From Acidobacteria bacterium UBA6911 (GTDB lineage Bacteria > Acidobacteriota > UBA6911): a stretch of DNA of 5,498 nucleotides. The stretch covers positions 1 through 5,498 of the forward strand of contig DKBB01000312.1 of assembly GCA_002451015.1 (NCBI GenBank). Reading direction: 5' to 3'. Numbering within the stretch: position 1 is the first letter of the stretch; every line of letters begins with the position of its first letter. A model generated the notes under the pieces. That model had not been told where the DNA came from, did no database searches, and saw only the letters and a list, made by a program, of their open reading frames with translations. Made by a program: the position numbers and the translations under genes. Shown in pieces: positions 1 to 5,498 of this stretch.

Positions 1-5
1 GAATG

Positions 6-398
6 TTATTGCTGCCTGTAAAAGATACGCGCTAAAAGAAAACCTATTGCACCCCCAAACGCAACTGGAATGACAGCCACTATCGTCCATATAGCGGCTA
101 CGATGGGAAAAAGGCCGGCCCTGTCCATGTAGAAAACAATCATCGCAACGCAGGTACCGATAAAGATACCGGAGAGCATTACTATCGCATTTAAGAACGG
201 CGTCCTGCCGTATTTAATAGAAATGACCAGTGCGGAGGGAATAAGGCAAATTGAAAACCAAATCACAACCACCGAGAATTTAACCTGGTCCGGATCGTTA
301 AAAGCAAAAAAGATCAAGGGGAATATAAATCCGACTGCAATCGACACAACGGACGCGCCTGCTTTAGTCTTCCACGCCACTTTGGGATTCGCTGGCAT
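6..398 (-). CDS. Small four-helix membrane protein of unknown function
   Basis: I do not recognise a named family. The 130-residue product has four strongly hydrophobic stretches at about residues 13-33, 40-61, 69-90 and 97-125. They are separated by short loops with a few charged residues (NDPDQVK near 34-40, IKYGR near 61-65, MDRAG near 91-95), so it is very probably an inner-membrane protein. The basic N-terminus (PKVAWKTK) before helix 1 and the basic tail (ARIFYRQQ) would both lie in the cytoplasm by the positive-inside rule, which fits an even number of helices. The ATG at 396-398 is preceded on its own strand by GGTAGGTATTT, a weak Shine-Dalgarno. The stop (TAA, 6-8) lies almost at the window edge, so a downstream partner would be outside. 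It runs divergently from the lipoprotein/BON pair. That it is a real gene is fairly sure; its role is unknown. Confidence 0.75.
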   Translation of the reverse strand: MPANPKVAWKTKAGASVVSIAVGFIFPLIFFAFNDPDQVKFSVVVIWFSICLIPSALVISIKYGRTPFLNAIVMLSGIFIGTCVAMIVFYMDRAGLFPIVAAIWTIVAVIPVAFGGAIGFLLARIFYRQQ

Positions 399-470
399 AA
401 ATACCTACCGGTTAGAGGTCTAGTTACATGCTACTTCCTGCTTGCATAAATCTTGGTGGAACGTAGGCTT

Positions 471-476
471 ATTATA
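471..476 (-). promoter_or_regulatory. Possible -10 box for the membrane protein gene
   Basis: Read on the minus strand this is a perfect TATAAT, about 72 bases upstream of the membrane protein's ATG. The region where a -35 box would lie (about 494-499) reads TTCCTC on the minus strand, a poor match to TTGACA. The call rests on the -10 hexamer and its position only. Confidence 0.3.
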
Positions 477-514
477 TTCGGATGGGATTTATGGAGGAAG
501 GGAATTCTGGAAAG

Positions 515-542
515 CAAAAAGGCTGACCCCGGAGAACAGCCT
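515..542 (-). terminator. Rho-independent terminator, minus strand
   Basis: On the minus strand AGGCTG (542-537) pairs perfectly with CAGCCT (525-520) across an 11-base loop. The stem is followed at once by a run of T (minus-strand T's at 520-516), then GC. A GC-rich six-pair stem with an adjoining U-tract is the standard intrinsic terminator form, and only this strand has the T-run. It lies about 47 bases beyond the stop of the 67-residue minus-strand ORF at 589-792 and upstream of the membrane protein promoter candidate, so it would separate transcripts of those two loci. Confidence 0.55.
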
Positions 543-588
543 ATCTGATTATCGAATCTTTGCTAAAGCTTCCTAAAGCCGTATTTAT

Positions 589-792
589 TCAATTCCCAGC
601 AGGAATTGCGGATTCAGGCATTGCTAGAAGTTGCCATTTACCACCTGATTTTACAGAAGTCAGCGTGTGCTCGGGAAATTCCCAGTACAGGGAATTTACT
701 CTGATTCGATCTCCTTCCGATCGTCCGTAATGTCGGTAGTACATAATTACGCGCAATTTCTCAGATTTTTTGCTGAACCTGGAGCGAAGCAT
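589..792 (-). CDS. Doubtful small ORF, hypothetical protein
   Basis: This ORF encodes 67 residues: a basic N-terminal part (RSRFSKKSEKLR) followed by a stretch rich in aromatic and beta-prone residues (VNSLYWEFPEHTLTSVKSGGKWQLLAMP). The composition is plausible for a small soluble protein, but no family is recognisable. There is no clear Shine-Dalgarno before the ATG (790-792). Two things favour it: an otherwise gene-free stretch, and a good terminator on the same strand about 47 bases past its stop. Its stop region lies in a 7-bp inverted repeat (CAATTCC 590-596 / GGAATTG 602-608). It could equally be chance or the remnant of a longer gene. Confidence 0.3.
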   Translation of the reverse strand: MLRSRFSKKSEKLRVIMYYRHYGRSEGDRIRVNSLYWEFPEHTLTSVKSGGKWQLLAMPESAIPAGN

Positions 793-826
793 TGTAAAAT
801 CAAGATCTGAAATTCAAAGAAAATAA

Positions 827-832
827 TATAAT
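827..832 (+). promoter_or_regulatory. Possible -10 box upstream of the lipoprotein gene
   Basis: A perfect TATAAT lies in a very AT-rich stretch (about 812-835), some 175 bases before the lipoprotein start. No recognisable -35 hexamer sits 16-18 bases upstream, so it may be a chance match in AT-rich DNA. Between it and the gene there is a small ACGGA/TCCGT inverted repeat at about 907-922. I see no riboswitch or coding sequence there. Confidence 0.2.
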
Positions 833-990
833 ACCCCTTATCGGAAACTAAAGGTCGGTTTTGATGAAGGGCGAAATTGTAAAACAGGCATTCATTTTTC
901 CAATGTACGGATCAAAGTCCGTTCCGGCTCGGAGTGCTTAGGCAAAAAAGTCCGCGCCCCTTTTGTGTTATTATAAGAAGACAAATTTTA

Positions 991-998
991 AAAGGAGG
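991..998 (+). promoter_or_regulatory. Strong ribosome binding site for the lipoprotein gene
   Basis: AAAGGAGG is a near-perfect anti-16S match. It is 3 bases from the ATG at 1002 and 9 bases from the ATG at 1008, which favours the second ATG. It also rules out the upstream in-frame TTG at 963, because the site would then lie inside the gene. Confidence 0.75.
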
Positions 999-1007
999 AC
1001 AATGCAG

Positions 1008-1511
1008 ATGAGATGTCGAGCGCTAACAATAATCCTGGGCACGACGTTGCTTCTAACCGCCTGTAACCCTCCCTCCGGAGACGGTGTTTCAGTAAAACCG
1101 GCAGGTGATGCGGTGATGATAACCAAGGAAGTTCGCGATGCGGATGCCGTTCGGAACGCCGCCCTCGAGGCCGGGAATATCGACGCCTATCTAGCTTCCT
1201 ATATGGAAGATGCCGTCTGGATTCCTCCACATTCCCAGGAAGTGATCGGCCATAAAATGGCCCGTATCCGGGCGGGTGAAGTTCTGGACCAGATCTCCAT
1301 CCAGCAGGCAATCGACACCAGGGAACAGGTGGTAATGGCGCCGGACTGGGTGTTGGATCGCGGACGGTATAACATAAAGATTACGCCGGCTGGAGGCGGA
1401 GAAATCCGGTACGACAGCGGCCCCTTTATGACGGTCTGGCACAAAGACACGGACGGAAAATGGAAAGTGGCGTTCGATATGTGGGGGAGCAAGAATCCGC
1501 TGGTAGAGTAG
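1008..1511 (+). CDS. DUF4440/SnoaL-like lipoprotein
   Basis: The 167-residue protein starts with a short basic, hydrophobic signal (MRCRALTIILGTTLLLTAC) whose LTAC lipobox puts the lipidated cysteine at residue 19, so it should be membrane-anchored and face the periplasm. After a flexible linker, about residues 42-161 match the SnoaL/DUF4440 (NTF2-like) pattern. An N-terminal helix has the 'DADAVRNAALEAGNIDAYLASY' type of sequence, followed by 'EDAVWIPPHSQEVIGHK', and the domain closes with beta strands 'GPFMTVWHKDTDGKWKVAFDMW'. This fold makes a cone-shaped pocket that can bind small ligands or, in some members, catalyse reactions; no catalytic activity can be assigned here. The ATG at 1008 is preferred because AGGAGG lies 9 bases upstream; the ATG at 1002 would add two residues. 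The next gene starts 61 bases downstream on the same strand, so co-transcription is likely. Family assignment is confident, role unknown. Confidence 0.85.
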   Translation: MRCRALTIILGTTLLLTACNPPSGDGVSVKPAGDAVMITKEVRDADAVRNAALEAGNIDAYLASYMEDAVWIPPHSQEVIGHKMARIRAGEVLDQISIQQAIDTREQVVMAPDWVLDRGRYNIKITPAGGGEIRYDSGPFMTVWHKDTDGKWKVAFDMWGSKNPLVE

Positions 1512-1572
1512 CGCGTCGGAATAAGCCGATACTCTTTCGTGTTATCGAAACAAGGTGTGCGAGGTGACGGAT

Positions 1573-2211
1573 ATGCAGACAAAAATTTCTGGATTTCTAT
1601 TGATCGCAGCTCTCTTAGTCCTGACCGCAGGACCGCTGGCGGCGCAGGATAATGATGCGAAAATACAGGAGGAGATCGTCAACCTGATCAACAAAGTGCG
1701 GAAAAATCTCTTGATGCTGACGGAATACGGTCCCTTCGACTACATTACCTTTTCATTGGCGCGGTCGGAAACGGGCTATACGGTCATTCTGAGAGGATTC
1801 GCTTCAAGGCCATCTCTCAGGGACGCGGCCGAGAAAGCGGTGAAAAAGGTCGATCTGGTGGCAAATGTCGACAATCAGATAGAAGTTCTTCCGGTCTCGC
1901 CCTCGGATGAAGAGATCCGTTTGGAAGCGTACATAAAAATTTATGGAAACCAAAGCCTCAGTCGCTACAATCCCAGCAGGGGAATTCCTATTTACGGCAG
2001 AGAGTTGGCGAGAACCGATATACTCGGGATCTCCCAGCATCCGCCGATGGGATTTCATCCGATCTCCATAATTGTAAAGAACGGAAACATTACACTGGAG
2101 GGGGTGGTGGATACGGAATTCGACAAGAATATCGCGGGCACCGTCGCCGGCCAGGTGAAGTTCGTCTTTTCCGTGACCAACAACCTGGTAGTTCCCGATC
2201 TCGGGAATTAA
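1573..2211 (+). CDS. Exported protein with two BON domains
   Basis: The 212-residue protein has a cleavable-looking signal peptide (residues 1-24, hydrophobic core then PLAA|QDN), so it should be periplasmic or cell-surface. Two BON units follow. The first, about residues 32-106, includes 'GYTVILRGFASRP', a helix (LRDAAEKAVKKV) and a closing strand 'VDNQIEVLPVS'. The second, about 114-208, has a helix with 'EIRLEAYIKIYG', then 'IIVKNGNITLEGVVDTEFDK' and 'FSVTNNLVVP'. BON domains are thought to bind phospholipid membranes or envelope components and occur in OsmY-like stress proteins. The glycine usual before the last strand (GV..V.N) is missing in both units (VDLVANVDNQ, VKFVFSVTNN). Residues 131-163 form a Pro/Gly-rich insert in the second unit. 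The ATG at 1573 has GAGGTG six bases upstream; an in-frame GTG at 1555 would add six residues and lacks such a site. Probably in one transcript with the preceding lipoprotein. Confidence 0.88.
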   Translation: MQTKISGFLLIAALLVLTAGPLAAQDNDAKIQEEIVNLINKVRKNLLMLTEYGPFDYITFSLARSETGYTVILRGFASRPSLRDAAEKAVKKVDLVANVDNQIEVLPVSPSDEEIRLEAYIKIYGNQSLSRYNPSRGIPIYGRELARTDILGISQHPPMGFHPISIIVKNGNITLEGVVDTEFDKNIAGTVAGQVKFVFSVTNNLVVPDLGN

Positions 2212-2238
2212 TAGCTTTGTAATATCTTTTTTAATTCC
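2192..2238 (+). repeat. Overlapping inverted repeats across the BON gene stop
   Basis: TTCCCGA (2192-2198) and TCGGGAA (2201-2207) form a tight perfect palindrome in the last codons of the BON gene. The same right arm continues as GGAATTAA (2204-2211), which is perfectly complementary to TTAATTCC (2231-2238) over a 19-base gap holding a T-run at about 2227-2232. The two pairings exclude each other. The T-run lies in the loop or right arm and not just after a GC-rich stem, so this is a poor intrinsic terminator, although it is the only candidate directly downstream of the gene pair. Confidence 0.4.
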
Positions 2239-2287
2239 AGCAGAACTTTCTTGGCTTTGACAAAGCAGGTTTACGATGCTGAATTGA

Positions 2288-2500
2288 TGCGCCGCAGGAA
2301 GCAAGCAACCTGCGGTGCGAGGGTGTCCGGCGTTGGGAAGGTTGGGCTGCGATCATGATCTGGCGGGTTATCCAGTGATTCTCAATCGCGTAGATGCTGA
2401 ATTCCGGCGCCCCTGCACCATCGCCGATGGTGACGATTGCTGTGATTTCAATTTCTATCGCAAAGGAACTGCGCCACCCACTGAACACCTGAACAAATAA
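2288..2500 (+). pseudogene. C-terminal remnant of an ATC-hydrolase-like protein
   Basis: An open stretch runs from the codon after a TGA at 2285-2287 to the TAA at 2498-2500. Its end reads 'GCDHDLAGYPVILNRVDAEF' and then 'TIADGDDCCDFNFYRKG'. This resembles the C-terminus of the L-2-amino-thiazoline-4-carboxylic acid hydrolase family (PF14196 as I recall it), whose members end in a pattern like C..D......G..L.RT.TLA.GDD.CDFR..RK. Intact members are around 200 residues; only about 60-70 remain, and the upstream sequence in this frame is closed by the TGA. The only start is a GTG at 2315 with no ribosome binding site. I read it as a decayed gene whose N-terminal part has been lost. The V4R domain, which also ends in a Cys-rich 'G..C.F' motif, is the main alternative. 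The match is from memory. Confidence 0.5.
2289..2318 (+). repeat. Strong hairpin at the left edge of the ATC-hydrolase remnant
   Basis: GCGCCGCAGG (2289-2298) pairs with CCTGCGGTGC (2309-2318) over ten positions, with one G-T pair and the rest Watson-Crick. The ten-base loop, AAGCAAGCAA, is itself a short direct repeat. No T-run follows on either strand, so it is not a standard terminator. It sits where the recognisable protein remnant begins. Confidence 0.55.
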
Positions 2501-3007
2501 CGCTTGAGCCTTAAACGCGCTTCTTTAAAGAGTAGTGTAGCGCCCTTCAAGCATTTGCCCGGATTCAGCCGATTCCCGAATATCCCCGAAAATAACCTCA
2601 CATACCATGATAAGGATCTCCGCAACCCTGTCAATCTGGATATCCACAGGGCATACACTTTAAAAGTGCAAATTCTTTTTAAGGAACTTATAGCCCACTC
2701 ATTCAAAATATGACACCGGAGAAACTGTCCCATCAGCCGTAGCGGGATCTTTAACGCCCGATTAAATGGCAGATGTGCCTGCTCCATTTTAAAAATGCCA
2801 ACAAAAGCTGGCGTACAGATAGAAAAGGATGGTTAAATAGTAGCCAAACAAAACTAAAATGATAGATTCAATATAACTTTCTGTTTTGACCTATTTGGCG
2901 GTCGATGCCAATGGATATATCAATAGGCAGGACTGGAACAGGTCAGGATAGACTTAAATAAAGAACCTTTTTCGCTATGGGCCAGGATTTATTGCCTGAG
3001 ATCGAAA
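2501..3007. other. Gene-free interval before the TPR-C39 gene
   Basis: I see no convincing gene in these roughly 500 bases. The open stretches on both strands are low-complexity in character, rich in Arg/Leu/Cys/Ser, with no family resemblance and no ribosome binding sites. The DNA is visibly more AT-rich than the flanking genes. Small symmetric elements are present: CCCTGT (2626-2631) / ACAGGG (2646-2651) enclosing the palindrome GGATATCC (2638-2645), and CACTTT/AAAGTG at 2656-2668. A weak promoter-like TTGACC lies at 2886-2891, but no -10 box sits at proper spacing (TATATC at 2916-2921 is 24 bases away). The right end carries the leader of the large gene, including a 14-codon ORF at 2977-3021. 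Confidence 0.6.
2788..2812 (-). terminator. Possible minus-strand intrinsic terminator without a gene
   Basis: On the minus strand GCCAGC (2812-2807) pairs with GTTGGC (2802-2797) around a TTTT loop, with one G-U pair, and is followed by ATTTTTAAAA. On the plus strand the same pairing has an A-C mismatch and no T-run, so the minus reading is the supported one. The stem is short. No minus-strand gene lies to its right, so it may be a relic or chance. Confidence 0.35.
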
Positions 3008-5498
3008 ATGTTGGGAAATGAATCCCGCGGTATAGATATGGACCAGCAAAGACAGGCCATGAACCTGTACGAAAGAGGTTTGTATCTACAGGCCTATAAC
3101 TTGTTGCGCATTGGGGGACCGTTTCAGACATGGCATGGATCGGAGGCATTGGTCCTTGCCGGGCGGCTGGTTGCACATCTCGGCGCCTCGATTCTTAGCC
3201 ATTGGCTGTTTCGCCGCGCATGGCGTGAGAATCCGTCTAATCCGGAAGCTCAATATTACTACGCGTTTACCCTGGGAGGGACAAGTGGACCTTATACGGT
3301 CCTTCAATGGATGAATCAGCGTCCTGTGCTGCACGGCAACCCCACGCGAGATATTCAGGCGTCGTGGTATACACTGTACTGTACAATCTACGGGATTTTG
3401 AGGGATTTTGACACAGCTGAATATTGGTATCACCAGGCCAATGAAACATCTCCACAGAATCCCTGGGTGAAAGTATGCCACGCACACCTTCTCGAACGGG
3501 AAGACAAATACGAAGAAGCTCTTGAACCGACCCGCCAAGCGTTGGATATCCAGCCTTTTTACAGGCCCGCGATCCAATCCCTGGCCCACCTATTAACGCT
3601 CCTTGACAGGGACGAGGAAGCCTTGGAGTTGTTGTCGGAAGCATCTCAACGCATAGAGAGCAACGCAATTGTGTCACAGCTTTACGCTTTACAGTTGGAG
3701 CTGAAACTTTATGACGCCGCCCGCAAAAGCCTGGATCGCTATGTCGAGCTTTCACCCCTGGCTGACAAAAACACAACCAAATGGATTGCCGCGCAACGAT
3801 CCGAGATCGCCTACCGCGAGGGTGATATTGACGGCGCGATCCATCACGCAAATCTCTCTGAGAACGATTTTCTGATAAATGTGTCCAAGCATTTGGAGGA
3901 TGCCTCACGCGCGAATCGTTCGTCCGTTCTTCTCCCGGTGGGATTCGTACGGCAGCATCATATGACCTGCGCACCCGCCACACTTTCAGCCATCAGCCGC
4001 TACTGGTCCATGTCGGCCGATCACCTGCAGGTCGCGGAAGAGATCTGTTACAACGGAACCAGTAGTTACAGCGAACGCAAATGGGCACAGGTAAACGGCT
4101 GGATCGCCAGGGAATTCACCGTTACTGAAACGAGCGCAGTTGGCTTGCTGGATCGCGGCATACCGTTTACATTTACGACTGTGGATCCATCCAGTGCGCA
4201 TCTGCAGGCAATAATCGGATATGACGGACGCCGGGGAACGCTTGTGATTCGCGATCCGTTCTGGCGTCATTCCTCGGAAGCTATCGCCAAGAATACATTA
4301 GATCGCTACAGGGCATACGGTCCTCGAGGGATGGCCCTGGTCCCGGAAGGAAATCGGGAGAAGTTGGAGACCTTTGATCTGCCGGATGCGCATTTATGGG
4401 ATCAACTGTATCAACTGGACGGCGCCCTTGTTGAGCACAAGCGTGAAAAAGCGCAGGACATCTACGATCGTATGCAATCTGCCGACGCCGGTCACCTGCT
4501 TGTAAGCCATGCGCGTCGCAGGCTGGCCCTTTATGACTGTAATCCCACCGAACAGCTGGCGGCCGTCGAAAGACTGCTGGAGTATGCAGCGGGCGACCAG
4601 GTTCTTCAGCTGGAACGCCTGGGCTTGCTGCGCGATCTGGCTCATCGTGAGGAGAGACTGGAAACCTATAAAATACTGTGTGGCCGGAAAGAGACGCACC
4701 CGATATTCTGGCAACAGTATGCTCAGGAACTGCGGGCCGATGCCCGGCGGCACGACGATGCCGTTTGGCTGCTTCGCCGGGCTATACATCGCTGGCCCAC
4801 CGAAGCTAATAATTACTTTATCCTGGCCAATATCTTCTGGGATCAACGAAAATTCGATGAGGCTTTTCATCTGTACCGCTTCGCTGCCTGCCTGGACGAT
4901 AAAAACGAGTCTTTCGCAAATGCCTATTTTGTGGCATCGATTTGGCGCAAGCAGACGGATCTCGCGGTCGGCTTCCTGCGGGATCGCTTCGAACGGCTCG
5001 GCGGCAAATCCGGTTTGCCGGCTCAAACCCTGTTTTCCGCCTATGATCGGTTGGACCGGGCCGCGGAAGCATTTGATGTTGTAGAGCAGGCATTGACGAT
5101 GCGTCCGGACGACGGCGCTTTGCTGTTATTTGCCGCGGATGCCTACCTCACATGCAGCAGTGAAAACTTGACCCGTGCGGAAGAATTATTGAAGCGGGCT
5201 GAAGGGGAATGTCCTCCGGGAGAGTGGTTCCGCATCGCGGCGAAGATAGCGACGTCTGACGGGCGTCTATCCGAGGGATTGGGCTACTGGCGAAACGTTC
5301 TTGACATTCAGCCGCTGGCGGTTGACGCCCACACCGCCGTCGCACAGCTTTTGGCTGAAACACAGGGACCGGCGCAGGCATACAGTCACCTGGAACAGGC
5401 CACAGACCGCTTCCCGCATCATTATCCCCTGCAGGAACTGCGGGTTCGGTGGATGCGCGACGAACCTATGGAGGTCCGGGAGAAGGTCATCCGCCAGG
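3008..5498 (+). CDS. TPR protein with internal C39-like peptidase domain (3' end beyond window)
   Basis: The frame is open for at least 830 codons and runs off the window. Residues about 11-300 are alpha-helical repeats of TPR type (for example 137-215: 'AEYWYHQANETSPQNPWVKV', 'DKYEEALEPTRQALDIQP', 'RDEEALELLSEA'). Residues about 308-446 form a papain-like C39/C39_2 domain opening 'LPVGFVRQHHMTCAPATLSA'. The candidate catalytic residues are Cys321, the oxyanion Gln316, His398 (SSAHLQAIIGYD) and Asp416 (VIRDPF). More TPR-like helices fill about 465-830 ('HDDAVWLLRRAIHRWP', 'RKFDEAFHLYRFAACLD'). No signal peptide or membrane helix is visible, so a cytoplasmic protein is inferred. C39 peptidases typically cleave peptide leaders at a double-Gly site, usually as part of ABC exporters; here TPR arrays replace the transporter. 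Its substrate is unknown. The start is uncertain: ATG 3008 has only a weak TGAG upstream, while ATG 3038 (MDQQRQAMNLYERG) looks like a natural TPR N-terminus but has no ribosome binding site. In-frame stop at 2924. Confidence 0.88.
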   Translation, partial: MLGNESRGIDMDQQRQAMNLYERGLYLQAYNLLRIGGPFQTWHGSEALVLAGRLVAHLGASILSHWLFRRAWRENPSNPEAQYYYAFTLGGTSGPYTVLQWMNQRPVLHGNPTRDIQASWYTLYCTIYGILRDFDTAEYWYHQANETSPQNPWVKVCHAHLLEREDKYEEALEPTRQALDIQPFYRPAIQSLAHLLTLLDRDEEALELLSEASQRIESNAIVSQLYALQLELKLYDAARKSLDRYVELSPLADKNTTKWIAAQRSEIAYREGDIDGAIHHANLSENDFLINVSKHLEDASRANRSSVLLPVGFVRQHHMTCAPATLSAISRYWSMSADHLQVAEEICYNGTSSYSERKWAQVNGWIAREFTVTETSAVGLLDRGIPFTFTTVDPSSAHLQAIIGYDGRRGTLVIRDPFWRHSSEAIAKNTLDRYRAYGPRGMALVPEGNREKLETFDLPDAHLWDQLYQLDGALVEHKREKAQDIYDRMQSADAGHLLVSHARRRLALYDCNPTEQLAAVERLLEYAAGDQVLQLERLGLLRDLAHREERLETYKILCGRKETHPIFWQQYAQELRADARRHDDAVWLLRRAIHRWPTEANNYFILANIFWDQRKFDEAFHLYRFAACLDDKNESFANAYFVASIWRKQTDLAVGFLRDRFERLGGKSGLPAQTLFSAYDRLDRAAEAFDVVEQALTMRPDDGALLLFAADAYLTCSSENLTRAEELLKRAEGECPPGEWFRIAAKIATSDGRLSEGLGYWRNVLDIQPLAVDAHTAVAQLLAETQGPAQAYSHLEQATDRFPHHYPLQELRVRWMRDEPMEVREKVIRQ

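Noticed and set aside
963..1007. TTG at 963 as the lipoprotein start
   Set aside because: It would place the AGGAGG site inside the coding region and put a charged 13-15 residue stretch before the lipoprotein signal.
1199..1582. Minus-strand open frame antisense to the lipoprotein gene
   Set aside because: The plus strand has a lipobox, a DUF4440 domain and a strong ribosome binding site; the antisense product looks like a shadow.
1804..2304. Minus-strand open frame antisense to the BON gene
   Set aside because: The BON gene accounts for this DNA; the antisense product has no recognisable features.
2504..2713. Plus-strand open frame of 69 codons starting with TTG
   Set aside because: Weak start, no ribosome binding site, no recognisable sequence; probably chance in AT-rich DNA.
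2455..2787. Minus-strand open frame of 110 codons in the gene-free interval
   Set aside because: It is very rich in Arg/Leu, has no ribosome binding site or family resemblance, and overlaps the end of the ATC-hydrolase-like remnant on the other strand.
2886..2921. TTGACC with TATATC as a promoter for the TPR-C39 gene
   Set aside because: The spacing of 24 bases is too long for a normal sigma-70 promoter.
3267..3983. Long minus-strand open frame of 238 codons
   Set aside because: It lies antisense to the TPR-C39 gene, is rich in Arg/Pro/Ser/Cys with no domain pattern, and the plus strand there codes for recognisable TPR repeats.
4394..5026. Minus-strand open frame of 210 codons
   Set aside because: It is a shadow of the large plus-strand gene; no family pattern or start signal.
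4509..5084. Plus-strand open frame of 191 codons in another frame
   Set aside because: It lies wholly inside the TPR-C39 gene, is rich in Trp/Arg/Cys, and lacks any start signal.

Overview
The window most likely comes from a Gram-negative bacterium with moderate GC. It carries a lipoprotein with a standard lipobox and an exported BON-domain protein. The BON protein has the wording I associate with Acidobacteriota and related phyla such as Aminicenantes (signal peptide ending LAA|QDN, and an 'IEVLP.SP.DE.IR...Y..IYG' stretch). That placement is recall of a family pattern and was not tested by a search. No rRNA, tRNA, CRISPR array or intact insertion sequence is visible.

Layout. (1) 6-398, minus strand: a small protein of four membrane helices, with a possible TATAAT -10 box upstream. 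(2) 399-1007: mostly non-coding, with a doubtful 67-residue minus-strand ORF (589-792), a good minus-strand terminator (about 515-542) just beyond its stop, and a near-perfect Shine-Dalgarno at 993-998 for the next gene. (3) 1008-2211, plus strand: a DUF4440/SnoaL-like lipoprotein followed after about 60 bases by a periplasmic double-BON protein. They probably form a two-gene envelope unit. (4) 2212-3007: a long stretch without an intact gene. It contains a broken remnant of the C-terminus of an ATC-hydrolase-like protein (2288-2500), a strong hairpin at the start of that remnant, and a small minus-strand terminator with no gene to serve. (5) 3008 to the right edge: an uninterrupted reading frame of at least 830 codons, cut by the window end. 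It encodes a TPR protein with a papain-like C39-type peptidase domain in the middle.

The most interesting object is the large right-hand gene. The candidate catalytic residues of the C39-like domain (Gln, Cys, His, Asp) are all present in the right order, but the domain sits between two alpha-helical repeat arrays, with no signal peptide and no transporter. Known C39 peptidases are usually fused to ABC exporters and cut peptide leaders. Here the architecture suggests a soluble peptidase or transpeptidase held on a TPR scaffold. Its partner is not visible and may lie past 5498. The other genes look like ordinary envelope proteins and have no obvious functional link to it.
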